Assembly: GCF_965277665.1 (NCBI RefSeq)
Contig: NZ_OZ255835.1
Location: forward strand, 1,736,001-1,800,000
Direction of reading: 5' to 3'
DNA length: 64,000 bases
DNA from: Lichenicoccus sp965277665
GTDB lineage: Bacteria; Pseudomonadota; Alphaproteobacteria; Acetobacterales; Acetobacteraceae
Shown here: in pieces, positions 9,203 to 16,486 of the stretch
Position numbering within the stretch: position 1 is the stretch's first letter
Layout of the letters: the number at the start of each line of letters is the position of its first letter
Notes under the pieces: model-generated
Databases searched by the model: none
What the model was told of the DNA's origin: nothing
What the model saw: only the letters and a program-made list of their open reading frames with translations
Made by a program: the position numbers and the translations under genes

Positions 9203-9462
9203 CGATGTTTTGGCATTGTAATATGTCGCCCGTGTCGCTATTGTGTCAGATCAACGGATTCGCCTGATCGCGCCTTGTGGCAATGCGGCAGTCGATACAA
9301 TCCGCTGTACCGGAACGTCGCAGTCTCAGTCCTCCACGGAAACGTGCCACGGTTCGATCACGCGCGCCTTGCTTCCGGCGCCGCAGCCGGCGCTGCCTGT
9401 GTCGGACGGTACGCAAATCGTGATCGATTAGATCATGTGGCATACCATTGCAGGAGAGTTTC

Positions 9463-9597
9463 ATGGCTAAAGGACAGAAGCGCGGCAACCGCGAGATCAA
9501 GAAGCCCAAGGCTGCCAAGACTGTCGTCGTCCCGCCCTCGGCCTTCATCCAGAGCAAGACCGTGCGGCCGCTGCCCGCCAAGAACTCCGGCAAATGA
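9463..9597 (+). CDS. Small basic protein of unknown function (44 aa)
   Basis: This is a 44-residue Lys/Arg-rich protein beginning MAKGQKRGNREIKKPK, with a Pro-containing tail. It has an excellent ribosome site (AGGAG, 6-8 bases before ATG), which supports expression. Similar short MAKGQ-type proteins are common in alphaproteobacteria, but I know of no assigned function; the charge suggests nucleic-acid or ribosome association (inference only). The 260 bp upstream (9203-9462) has no convincing gene. A DUF1488-like gene follows 28 bp downstream. Confidence 0.75.
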   Translation: MAKGQKRGNREIKKPKAAKTVVVPPSAFIQSKTVRPLPAKNSGK

Positions 9598-9625
9598 GAG
9601 CCTGGCCCATGAAAGTCCGGTCCTG

Positions 9626-9967
9626 ATGGCAGCCCGAGCCGTTCCCGCGCCGCTCGATCCGGAACTGGTCTGGTTCCAGGTGAGGAACGGCATCCACCTG
9701 ATCACCTGCAACGTGTCCGACGAGGCGCTCGAGGCGGTGGCCTGTCTCGACGCCGCATCGAGCATGAGCCTGCGCCGCCGGTCGTTCGACCGTTTCCGCA
9801 TGCTGATCGAGGCGGCGGCCAAGCTGAAGCTCGCCACGATGCCTGCAGACTTCGACGGCCGTCTGGTGCTGTCGAGCCGCGACCTGCGGCTGGTGCCGCC
9901 GGTGGCCGGGGTTCCGGTCTATGGCAGCCTCGGCCGACGCGCGCCCGACCCGGCCGTCGCCGCCTGA
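9626..9967 (+). CDS. DUF1488-like protein (113 aa)
   Basis: The pattern VWFQVRNGIHLITCNVSDEALEAV followed by FRMLIEAAAKLKLA and a C-terminal strand ending in an RDL motif resembles the short DUF1488 family, whose function is unknown. No signal peptide or membrane segment is visible, so it is probably cytoplasmic. The ATG at 9626 is the only reasonable start; its ribosome site is weak. It may be co-transcribed with the 44-residue basic protein 28 bp upstream. The family call rests on pattern recall and is moderately sure. Confidence 0.65.
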   Translation: MAARAVPAPLDPELVWFQVRNGIHLITCNVSDEALEAVACLDAASSMSLRRRSFDRFRMLIEAAAKLKLATMPADFDGRLVLSSRDLRLVPPVAGVPVYGSLGRRAPDPAVAA

Positions 9968-9979
9968 CAACCTGAAGCC

Positions 9980-10423
9980 TCAGAACACACAGACCAGCGT
10001 CAGGCCTGCGATCATCGTCACCGCGCCGACGATGCGCCAGATGTTGACCAGGTGGGTCTTGAAGCCGAGCAGGCCGTAATGGTCGAGCAGGATCGAGGTC
10101 ACGATGGTCGAGGTGACCACGAGGCCGTTGAACGCCGCCCCGCCCAGGCGCCCTGCGAACAGCAGGGTGGTGATCACCGGCACCGCGGCGATCACCGTGC
10201 CGAGCCAGGCCCACCAGGGCGTGCCGGCGATGCTGGCCATCGAGGGCAGGGTCTCCCGGCTGATCAGCACGCCGGGCAGGATGGCGATCCCGGCCACCAG
10301 GCAGACGAACGCCGCCGCCCACCAGGGCCGTCCCATGCTGTTGGTCAGCTGGGCGTTGGTGCCGGAATGGATCGCGTTCAGCACGCCGGCAAGGACGGGA
10401 AAGGCGTAGAGCGCGATCTGCAT
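9980..10423 (-). CDS. DMT-type inner membrane protein, YdcZ/DUF606 family
   Basis: This 147-residue protein has about five hydrophobic helices. It carries the family hallmark near the N-terminus (GVLNAIHSGTNAQLTNSMGRP) and a second conserved region near NGLVVTSTIVTSILLDHYGLLGF. These are half-size relatives of drug/metabolite transporters that may act as dimers; substrates are generally unknown. It is convergent with the DUF1488-like gene (12 bp between stops) and lies 85 bp downstream of the nrsF stop on the same strand. Confidence 0.85.
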   Translation of the reverse strand: MQIALYAFPVLAGVLNAIHSGTNAQLTNSMGRPWWAAAFVCLVAGIAILPGVLISRETLPSMASIAGTPWWAWLGTVIAAVPVITTLLFAGRLGGAAFNGLVVTSTIVTSILLDHYGLLGFKTHLVNIWRIVGAVTMIAGLTLVCVF

Positions 10424-10508
10424 GGTTCCGGCTCCGGCTCTGGATGGGACGACGGGCTGGCTCAGGCAGCCTCGTCCGGAAGATCGAACACCCTTTGCGG
10501 ATGCTTGC

Positions 10509-11156
10509 CTAATTCAGCAGCCGGCCGCCCAGGACCCGGTTGAGCAGGATCACCAGCGCCACCGCGACCCCGTGCACCGCGAGATCGGTGGCCGCTGCGT
10601 CGAACGGATGGAACAGGTTGAGCAGCGTGGCGGCAGCGGCGGCGGCGGCAAGGCCGGTCAGCCCCGCGGTCAGGCTCGGGTTCAACGGGCAGGCGCGCCG
10701 CAGCATCAGCACCAGCAGCGCCGAGAGCGGCACCGAGAAACCCAGGATGAAGACGAGGCAGGACATGCCGTCGCCTGGCGGCTCGACGATCGTGCCAGGC
10801 AGGGCGTAGCCGCGCAGGCAGCCAAGGCCGCTGGCGCCGACCCAGAGGGCCACCGTCGGCAGCGGCAGCAATGACCACAGCCTGGAACGATCGGGCAGGC
10901 TGGACATGAACGCCGCCACTGCCGCCAGCGCGGCCGAAGCGGCGGCGCCGGCGGCGGCCATCGCCATGTCCGGAGTCGCGGTCAGCCTGGCCCACATCCG
11001 GCCGAGATCGGAAAAACCCGCGAGCACCAGGCCGATGAGGCAGACCGCAGCCAGCCAGAGCGCCGCGCGTCGTCCCGGGCCGGGCAGTGGCCGCACCGGG
11101 CGCAGGTCGAGCGACAGGCGATCGATGAGCCGGTCGGCCATGTGCGTGTCAGACAT
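10509..11156 (-). CDS. nrsF: NrsF-type membrane anti-sigma factor (DUF1109)
   Basis: This 215-residue protein has a short cytoplasmic N-terminus (LIDRLSLDLRPVRPL) followed by about six membrane helices, the architecture of NrsF (DUF1109). NrsF proteins hold SigF-type ECF factors at the inner membrane until a metal or redox stress releases them. It overlaps the sigma gene by 8 bp, so translation is probably coupled. Cysteines in the membrane region (around CLIG, LGCLRG, SCLVF and RRACPL) could be sensory; that is inference from the family. Confidence 0.85.
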   Translation of the reverse strand: MSDTHMADRLIDRLSLDLRPVRPLPGPGRRAALWLAAVCLIGLVLAGFSDLGRMWARLTATPDMAMAAAGAAASAALAAVAAFMSSLPDRSRLWSLLPLPTVALWVGASGLGCLRGYALPGTIVEPPGDGMSCLVFILGFSVPLSALLVLMLRRACPLNPSLTAGLTGLAAAAAAATLLNLFHPFDAAATDLAVHGVAVALVILLNRVLGGRLLN

Positions 11157-11748
11157 CAGGGCCGCTCCCCGACCGCCGCCGCAGCGCCGCGAGTGCCCGG
11201 TGGAAATTCACCTTCAGCGCGCCCTTGCTGCGCCCGGTCAGGCGCGCCGTCTCCTCGAGCGACCGCTCGGCCAGCCCGAGATGCTCGACCGCCTGACGCT
11301 GCCCGGCGGGGAGCTGGTCGATCATGCCGCGCAAGACGTGGCCTTCCTGCCGGCGCGCGATCATCTCGCTTGCCGGCGGCGCCGGGTCCTGCTGCACCTC
11401 GTAGGCTGCCTGGTCATGCACCTCGCGCGACCGGGCGCGCCCCTGCCGGCGGAGCACGTCGACCGCTCGATGCCGGGCGATCGCGCGCAGCCAGGGCAGG
11501 AAGGGGCGCGCCGGATCATACGTTGCCCGGGCCCGGTGCAGGGTGAGCAGGGTCTCCTGGATGGCGTCGTCCATCAGGTCCCGCCCGACGCCCTGCGAGC
11601 GGGCGATGCCGGCGATGAGCGGCACGCAGTCACGCAACAGGGTGCGGTAGGCGGCAGCGTCGCCGCCGATCGCCGCCGTCATGCGATGCGAAAGCATCTG
11701 CTCGTCCGGGACCTGGCCGGTCACCGCCGCCCCGAAGCGCGTCTCCAT
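11149..11748 (-). CDS. ECF sigma factor, SigF type
   Basis: A 199-residue sigma-70-family ECF factor. Region 2 is seen around DLMDDAIQETLLTLHRARATY and FLPWLRAIARHRAVDVLRR; region 4 around LEETARLTGRSKGALKVNFHRALAALRR. The start METRFG at 11748 follows a G-rich stretch; MLSHRM further in is an alternative. Partnership with the overlapping nrsF gene identifies it as SigF/NrsF type. A promoter with the expected SigF-like form precedes the small secreted-protein gene that leads this unit, which fits autoregulation. Confidence 0.9.
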   Translation of the reverse strand: METRFGAAVTGQVPDEQMLSHRMTAAIGGDAAAYRTLLRDCVPLIAGIARSQGVGRDLMDDAIQETLLTLHRARATYDPARPFLPWLRAIARHRAVDVLRRQGRARSREVHDQAAYEVQQDPAPPASEMIARRQEGHVLRGMIDQLPAGQRQAVEHLGLAERSLEETARLTGRSKGALKVNFHRALAALRRRSGSGPDV

Positions 11749-11779
11749 TCCCCCAGCATAGCAGCAGAGGCGCCGCCGG

Positions 11780-12124
11780 CTACTGGTGCGGGGGAGCCGC
11801 CATCGTGTTGCCAGGGGCTGCGGCACGCGGCGCCGCCATAGTGTTGGGCGCCATGGTGTTGGGCGCCATGGTGTTCGCAGACATGCCGCCCGGCGACATG
11901 CCGCCCGACGACATGCTGTTGGGGGCCATGGCATTCGGAGCCGCATTCGGTGCGGGGGCCATGGCGTTCGGCGACGGCTGCATCGCATTCGGCGATGGCT
12001 GGATCGCATTCGGTGAACTTGTCGCATTCGGGGCCGCCATGCTGCCGGCCTGCGCTCTCGCTTGTGTGATGCCTGCGCCCGCGATGACCAGGAATGCAGA
12101 CGCAGCCAGCAAGGATCTCAACAT
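11780..12124 (-). CDS. Secreted Met/Asn/Pro-rich repeat protein (114 aa)
   Basis: A signal peptide (MLRSLLAASAFLVIAG... with an ARAQA-type cleavage site near residue 25) is followed by about 88 residues of low-complexity repeats such as PSPNAM, APNTM and SGGM, with eleven methionines. The gene has GGAGG five bases before ATG and sits about 48 bp downstream of a SigF-like promoter, as first gene of the unit with the sigma and anti-sigma genes. Repeated Met residues in a periplasmic protein suggest copper binding. That is inference; I do not recognise the exact family, though it resembles MXKDX-type repeat proteins found next to this sigma class. Confidence 0.75.
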   Translation of the reverse strand: MLRSLLAASAFLVIAGAGITQARAQAGSMAAPNATSSPNAIQPSPNAMQPSPNAMAPAPNAAPNAMAPNSMSSGGMSPGGMSANTMAPNTMAPNTMAAPRAAAPGNTMAAPPHQ

Positions 12125-12171
12125 CGAAGCCTCCGGGCCGCAGCCCCGCCTTGTTACAGTCGCACTCCTTC

Positions 12172-12197
12172 TACGTCCCGCGCCGCACCTCGGTTAC
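12172..12197 (-). promoter_or_regulatory. SigF-type ECF promoter
   Basis: On the minus strand a -35 GTAACC (12192-12197) is followed by exactly 16 bases and a -10 CGTA (12172-12175). The published Caulobacter SigF consensus is GTAACC-N16-CGAA, so nine of ten bases match at the right spacing. Transcription would start about 40 bases before the secreted Met-rich gene. Confidence 0.75.
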
Positions 12198-12343
12198 CTG
12201 ATCGCAGAAATATGCCCGAGGGCGGAGCAGTTGCCTCCGCCAACGCCAGGATCTGCCGGATCCGGGTGCAGGGTCGCCCAGCAGCCACAGCTTTATATGG
12301 GCAATGCGGGGAAACTGCCGGGATCCGTGCGCCAGGACGGCCC

Positions 12344-12359
12344 TGGCACAACGCTTGCT
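12344..12359 (+). promoter_or_regulatory. Sigma-54 (RpoN) promoter of the nitrilase cluster
   Basis: TGGCAC at 12344 and TTGCT at 12355 are separated by five bases, matching the sigma-54 consensus TGGCACG-N4-TTGCW at every defined position except the G after TGGCAC. The -24 GG (12345-12346) and -12 GC (12357-12358) have the required spacing. The predicted start near 12370 lies 25 bases before the ATG of the first cluster gene. I did not find a convincing NtrC enhancer pair in the 200 bp upstream. Confidence 0.85.
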
Positions 12360-12394
12360 GGCCATGCCGTGATTGCAACGAAAGGCTTCGAGAC

Positions 12395-12877
12395 ATGCCG
12401 GCAGTAGAAGCAAAGCGTCACGAGCTGGGCGACGCCCTCGTCGATTACGAGGAGAAGGTCTTCGAGGACGTGAAGGCGAAGCCCGGCGAAAAGGCGCTGG
12501 TGACCTTCCACACCGTCGCCTTCGAGGGCTCGATCGGCCTGGTGAACCTGCTGCAGGCGACCCGCCTGCAGCGCAAGGGCTACGAGACCTCCATCCTGCT
12601 GTATGGCCCCGGCGTCACCCTGGGCGTGCTGCGCGGCTTCCCGCGTCTCGGCGACGAGGCCTTCCCGGGCCACCAGAACTTCAACAACCAGCTCCGCAAG
12701 TTCATGGACGAAGGCGGCAAGGTGTATGCTTGCCGGTTCTCGCTGCAGGCGCTGTACGGCCATGGCGAACCGTCGCTGATGGAAGGCATCCGCCCGATCA
12801 ACCCGCTCGACGTGCTCGACTGCATGCTGATCCACAAGCGCGACAACGCCGTCATCATCGATACCTGGACGGTCTGA
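12395..12877 (+). CDS. MSMEG_0572/Sll0783-family nitrogen starvation response protein
   Basis: A 160-residue cytoplasmic protein, first gene of the eight-gene nitrilase cluster. The region FHTVAFEGSIGLVNLLQATR and the later LLYGPGVTLGVLRGFPRLG resemble DsrE-like folds and match the Sll0783 family, named from a cyanobacterial protein induced on nitrogen starvation. The biochemical role is unknown; in the Pseudomonas Nit1C cluster the equivalent gene is called nitB. A sigma-54 promoter lies 36 bp upstream, and the nitrilase gene starts 5 bp after its stop. Confidence 0.9.
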   Translation: MPAVEAKRHELGDALVDYEEKVFEDVKAKPGEKALVTFHTVAFEGSIGLVNLLQATRLQRKGYETSILLYGPGVTLGVLRGFPRLGDEAFPGHQNFNNQLRKFMDEGGKVYACRFSLQALYGHGEPSLMEGIRPINPLDVLDCMLIHKRDNAVIIDTWTV

Positions 12878-12882
12878 CGCGG

Positions 12883-13914
12883 ATGGCGGCTCCAAGGCGC
12901 ACGGTCCGGGCCGCCGCCATCCAGCTGGTGCCGGTGCTGGACGATGGCACCGGTACCGAGGAGAAGGTGCTGGCCGCGATCCGCGACGCAGCGCGCGAGG
13001 GCGTCCAGATCGCGGTGTTCCCGGAAACCTTCGTGCCGTACTATCCATATTTCTCGTTCGTGAAGGCGCCGGTGCTGATCGGGCCCGACCATCTTCGCCT
13101 GTACGAGAACGCGCCCGGCGTGCCGGGCCCGTTCACCGACGCGGTTGCCGACGCCGCGCGCGAGGCCGGCATGGTGGTGGTGCTCGGCATCAACGAGCGC
13201 GACCACGGCTCGCTGTACAACGCGCAGCTGGTCTTCGACGCCGACGGCAGCCTGCTGCTCCACCGCCGCAAGATCACGCCGAGCTACCACGAGCGGATGA
13301 TCTGGGGCCAGGGCGACGGCGCCGGGCTGCGCGTGGTGGAGACCAGGGTCGGCCGCGTCGGCGCGCTCGCCTGCTGGGAGCACTACAATCCCCTCGCCCG
13401 CTACGCGCTGATGACCCAGCACGAGGAGATCCACTGCGCGCAGTTCCCGGGCTCGATGGTCGGGCAGATCTTCGCCGACCAGATGGAAGTCACCATCCGG
13501 CACCACGCCCTGGAAGCCGGCTGCTTCGTCATCAATGCAACCGGCTGGCTCGACCCCGAGCAGCTGCACGCCATCACGCCCGACATCGCGATGCACAAGG
13601 CGCTGCGCGGCGGCACCCTCTCCGCGATCATCTCGCCGGAAGGGGACCATCTGGCACCTCCGTTGCGCGAAGGCGAGGGGATGGTGATCGCCGACCTCGA
13701 CATGGCGCTGATCACCAAGCGCAAGCGGATGATGGACAGCGTCGGCCACTATGCGCGTCCCGAGCTGCTCTCGCTGCTGCATGCGAGGGGCGAGACGCAC
13801 ACCACCCAGGAGATGAGGAGCGACCATGCTGCTGCCCGCCACGCGACCCTCGTCGACCATGCCAGCGAGCCGCCTGCTGACCGAGCTGCAGTCACTCGGG
13901 ATGCGGCTGACTGA
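12883..13914 (+). CDS. Nitrilase (Nit6803/Nit1C type)
   Basis: A carbon-nitrogen hydrolase of 343 residues. The Glu-Lys-Cys triad is visible: Glu in FPETF, Lys in HRRKITPSYHER and Cys in ACWEHYNPLARY. Cluster nitrilases of this type hydrolyse nitriles to acids and ammonia, and in Pseudomonas fluorescens the equivalent gene (nitC) is linked to growth on cyanide as nitrogen source. It is the second gene of the cluster and overlaps the radical SAM gene by 89 bp. The last 40 or so residues (after MRSDHAAARHA) are shared with that overlap and may not be conserved. Confidence 0.95.
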   Translation: MAAPRRTVRAAAIQLVPVLDDGTGTEEKVLAAIRDAAREGVQIAVFPETFVPYYPYFSFVKAPVLIGPDHLRLYENAPGVPGPFTDAVADAAREAGMVVVLGINERDHGSLYNAQLVFDADGSLLLHRRKITPSYHERMIWGQGDGAGLRVVETRVGRVGALACWEHYNPLARYALMTQHEEIHCAQFPGSMVGQIFADQMEVTIRHHALEAGCFVINATGWLDPEQLHAITPDIAMHKALRGGTLSAIISPEGDHLAPPLREGEGMVIADLDMALITKRKRMMDSVGHYARPELLSLLHARGETHTTQEMRSDHAAARHATLVDHASEPPADRAAVTRDAAD

Positions 13915-14965
13915 CACCGACGGGGCCGCGTCACGGCGCGGCGGCGCCGGACCGTCCGACCACAAGGCGATCCAGCTCGCCGGCCAGACCGTCATGGTGC
14001 CGATCCATACGGCCTCGTCGCACCGCTCGCCGTTCAGCGCCTCGCCGCCCGGTGAGGACGGCGCCGTGATGCTGCTGCGGGACGGCGCCCCGGTCGGCCG
14101 CATCAGCTTCCCGCCGCAGCCGCGATATTACGGGCTGCAGACCTCGGACGGCGTGCCGTACTGGAAGATCGCCCTGCTGCACGGCACCGACGTGCTGGCG
14201 ACCACGGTGCTGCAGACCTGCATCCGCACCGCCGACCGCCGCACCGCCTGTCAGTTCTGCGCCATCGGCCAGTCGCTCGCAGCCGGCCGCACCATCGCCC
14301 ACAAGACGCCGGCGCAACTGGCGGAGGTCGCGCGCGCCGCGGTACTGCTCGACGGCGTCCGGCACATGGTGCTGACCACCGGCACGCCGAACCTCGTCGA
14401 TCGCGGCGCCGCCTTGCTGTGCGAGAGCACGCACGCGATCAAGGCGGCGGTGGCGCTCCCGGTACAGGCACAGTGCGAGCCTCCGCGCGATGCCGCGTGG
14501 TATTCGCGCCTGCGCGACGCCGGCGTCGACAGCCTCGGCATGCATCTCGAGGCGGCGACGCAGGCGGTGCGTGCACGCATCATGCCGGGCAAGGCCACGG
14601 TCAGCGTCGCGCGCTATCTCGATGCGTTCCGCGACGCGGTGCCGGTGTTCGGGCGCGGCCAGGTCAGCACCTACCTGCTCGCGGGCCTCGGCGACACCGC
14701 GGCGGAAATCCTCGCCTTGTGCGAGACCCTGGTCGGCATCGGCGTGCATCCGTTCGTGGTGCCGTTCGTGCCGATCAGCGGCACGCCGCTCGAAGCCCAT
14801 GCACCACCGAGCCCGGCCTTCATGCGCTCGGTGCTGGCGCCGCTCGGCCGGATGCTGCGCGACGGGCACCTGCTCTCGACGGACGTGAAGGCCGGGTGCA
14901 GCCGCTGCGGCGCCTGCTCCTCCCAGTCCGCCTACGAGAGGGCTGCATACGAGAGCGCCGCCTGA
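13826..14965 (+). CDS. MSMEG_0568-family radical SAM protein
   Basis: A 379-residue predicted radical SAM enzyme. The cluster motif is unusual: CIRTADRRTACQFC, a CX9CX2C spacing rather than CX3CX2C, as is typical for this family. A GTP-like glycine stretch (TTGTPNLVDRGAA) and a C-terminal Cys group (CSRCGACS) follow; the latter might bind an auxiliary cluster. A strong GAGG precedes the ATG at 13826, so translation probably starts inside the nitrilase gene; ATG 13859 is an alternative. The last residues (SAYERAAYESAA) come from an imperfect 15-bp tandem duplication just before the stop. The substrate is unknown. Confidence 0.92.
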   Translation: MLLPATRPSSTMPASRLLTELQSLGMRLTDTDGAASRRGGAGPSDHKAIQLAGQTVMVPIHTASSHRSPFSASPPGEDGAVMLLRDGAPVGRISFPPQPRYYGLQTSDGVPYWKIALLHGTDVLATTVLQTCIRTADRRTACQFCAIGQSLAAGRTIAHKTPAQLAEVARAAVLLDGVRHMVLTTGTPNLVDRGAALLCESTHAIKAAVALPVQAQCEPPRDAAWYSRLRDAGVDSLGMHLEAATQAVRARIMPGKATVSVARYLDAFRDAVPVFGRGQVSTYLLAGLGDTAAEILALCETLVGIGVHPFVVPFVPISGTPLEAHAPPSPAFMRSVLAPLGRMLRDGHLLSTDVKAGCSRCGACSSQSAYERAAYESAA

Positions 14966-14966
14966 G

Positions 14967-15530
14967 ATGGCGCCCGGTCTCACCCTGTACGAGGACGCGA
15001 TCCTGCCCTTCGTGCCGGGCGAGTATCGCGTCAAGCTCGCCTGCGAGGCGTGGGAGCGGCATGGGCACGACCGGCTGCGCCGCGCGATCTTCTGCGACGA
15101 GCAGGGCATCTTCGCGGGTGACGATCGGGATGGCATCGACGAGGTTGCCACGCCGATCGTGGCGTTGAGCTGCATCGCCGGGGCCGCCGACGGGGTGGTC
15201 GGCGTGGTGCGCATCCACCAGCCGGAACCGGGCCTGTGGTGGGGCTCGCGCCTGGGTGTACACCGGCATTTCCGGCGCATCGGCAGCATCGGCGCCGAGC
15301 TGGTGCGGCTCGCGGTCTGCACCGCGAGCGCGCGCGGCTGCGAGCGCTTCCTCGCCCATGTGCAGACACAGAATGTCGCGTTCTTCGAGCGGCTGCACTG
15401 GCACTCGCTGGACGCGGTCATGCTGCACGGCCGCCCGCATCATCTCATGCAGGCCGACCTTGTCCGGTATCTGCCGCATGGCCGCGAGACGCTCGGCTTC
15501 GTGCGCCCGCAGCGCCGGATTGCCGCGTGA
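14967..15530 (+). CDS. MSMEG_0567/Sll0786-family GNAT N-acetyltransferase
   Basis: A 187-residue acetyltransferase-fold protein of the nitrilase cluster. GNAT features include the beta4 region VVGVVRIHQPEPGLWWGSRLGVH and an acetyl-CoA pyrophosphate loop region (HRHFRRIGSIGAELVRLA). Its substrate is not known. It starts one base after the radical SAM stop and overlaps the next gene by 4 bp, consistent with coupled translation. Confidence 0.92.
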   Translation: MAPGLTLYEDAILPFVPGEYRVKLACEAWERHGHDRLRRAIFCDEQGIFAGDDRDGIDEVATPIVALSCIAGAADGVVGVVRIHQPEPGLWWGSRLGVHRHFRRIGSIGAELVRLAVCTASARGCERFLAHVQTQNVAFFERLHWHSLDAVMLHGRPHHLMQADLVRYLPHGRETLGFVRPQRRIAA

Positions 15531-16486
15531 GCCTGCAGGCGCTTGCCACCGCGCTGCGCGCAGGGATCGGGCTGCTGCACAAGCAGGATATCGCGCCGGT
15601 GGTGGCGTCCCTCGGGCTTGCCGAGAATGCCGTGCGCGTCGGCGATGACTGCGCCGCCATTCCCGACGGCGATGGCTGGTTGCTGCTCGCCATCGAGGGA
15701 TTCTTGCCGGCCGTTATCGCGCGCGAGCCGTATTTCGCCGGCTGGTGCGGCGTCATGGTCAACCTGTCGGACATCGCCGCCATGGGCGGCCGGCCACTCG
15801 CCGTGGTGGACGCGCTGTTCGCGCGCGACGGCGAGCACGCCGTGCCGATCCTGCACGGCCTGCGCGATGCCGGCGCCTGCTACGGCGTGCCCATCGTCGG
15901 CGGCCACAGCAACACCCGCGCCGCCGATGAGCAGCTCAGCGTTGCCGTGCTCGGACGTGCGCGCGCGCTGCTGACCTCCTTCGATGCCAGGCCGGGCGAG
16001 ACGCTGCTCGCCGCCATCGACTTGCGCGGGCGCTACCATGAGCCATTCGCCTGGTGGGACGCGAGCTCGGACTGTCCCGATGCCGCACGCCTGCGCCAGG
16101 ATCTCGACCTGCTCCCGGCCATCGCCGAAGCCGGACTGAGCCGGGTTGCAAAGGATATCAGCATGGGCGGCCTGGTCGGCACCGCGATCATGCTGGCGGA
16201 GGGTTCCGGGATCGGCCTTGCCATCGAGGTCGATGCGGTGCCACGCCCGGACGGCGCCGACCTCGAACGCTGGCTCACCGCCTTTCCCTCGTTCGGTTTC
16301 CTGCTGAGCTGCACGGCGGACAATGCCGGGCCGATCATCGCACGCTTCGGGCAACGCGGCATCGCCTGCACCGCGATCGGGCATTGCGAGGCCGGCTCGC
16401 GCGTCGACCTGCGGCGCCACGGCGCCCGCGCCACGGTGTGGGACCTCGCGCGGTCTCCGCTGACCGGCTGTGTGGGCGCGGCATGA
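15527..16486 (+). CDS. Sll0787-family AIR synthase-like protein
   Basis: A 319-residue protein of the PurM/ThiL/SelD superfamily, which use ATP to activate oxygen or amine groups. The N-terminal ATP-binding region VRVGDDCAAIPDGDGWLLLAIEGF and the conserved MVNLSDIAAMGGRPLAVVDALF are visible. The GTG start at 15527 overlaps the previous stop by 4 bp (GTGA). Found only with the nitrilase cluster in many bacteria; its reaction is unknown. It overlaps the glycosyltransferase gene by 4 bp (ATGA). Confidence 0.92.
   Translation: MSLQALATALRAGIGLLHKQDIAPVVASLGLAENAVRVGDDCAAIPDGDGWLLLAIEGFLPAVIAREPYFAGWCGVMVNLSDIAAMGGRPLAVVDALFARDGEHAVPILHGLRDAGACYGVPIVGGHSNTRAADEQLSVAVLGRARALLTSFDARPGETLLAAIDLRGRYHEPFAWWDASSDCPDAARLRQDLDLLPAIAEAGLSRVAKDISMGGLVGTAIMLAEGSGIGLAIEVDAVPRPDGADLERWLTAFPSFGFLLSCTADNAGPIIARFGQRGIACTAIGHCEAGSRVDLRRHGARATVWDLARSPLTGCVGAA

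Noticed and set aside
9203..9462. A 62-codon plus-strand frame at 9243-9431.
   Set aside because: It has no ribosome site, no recognisable pattern and ends before a gene with a much stronger start.
12344..12394. NtrC enhancer near the sigma-54 promoter.
   Set aside because: Only a lone GGTGCA half-site about 80 bp upstream was seen, with no paired inverted half-site.
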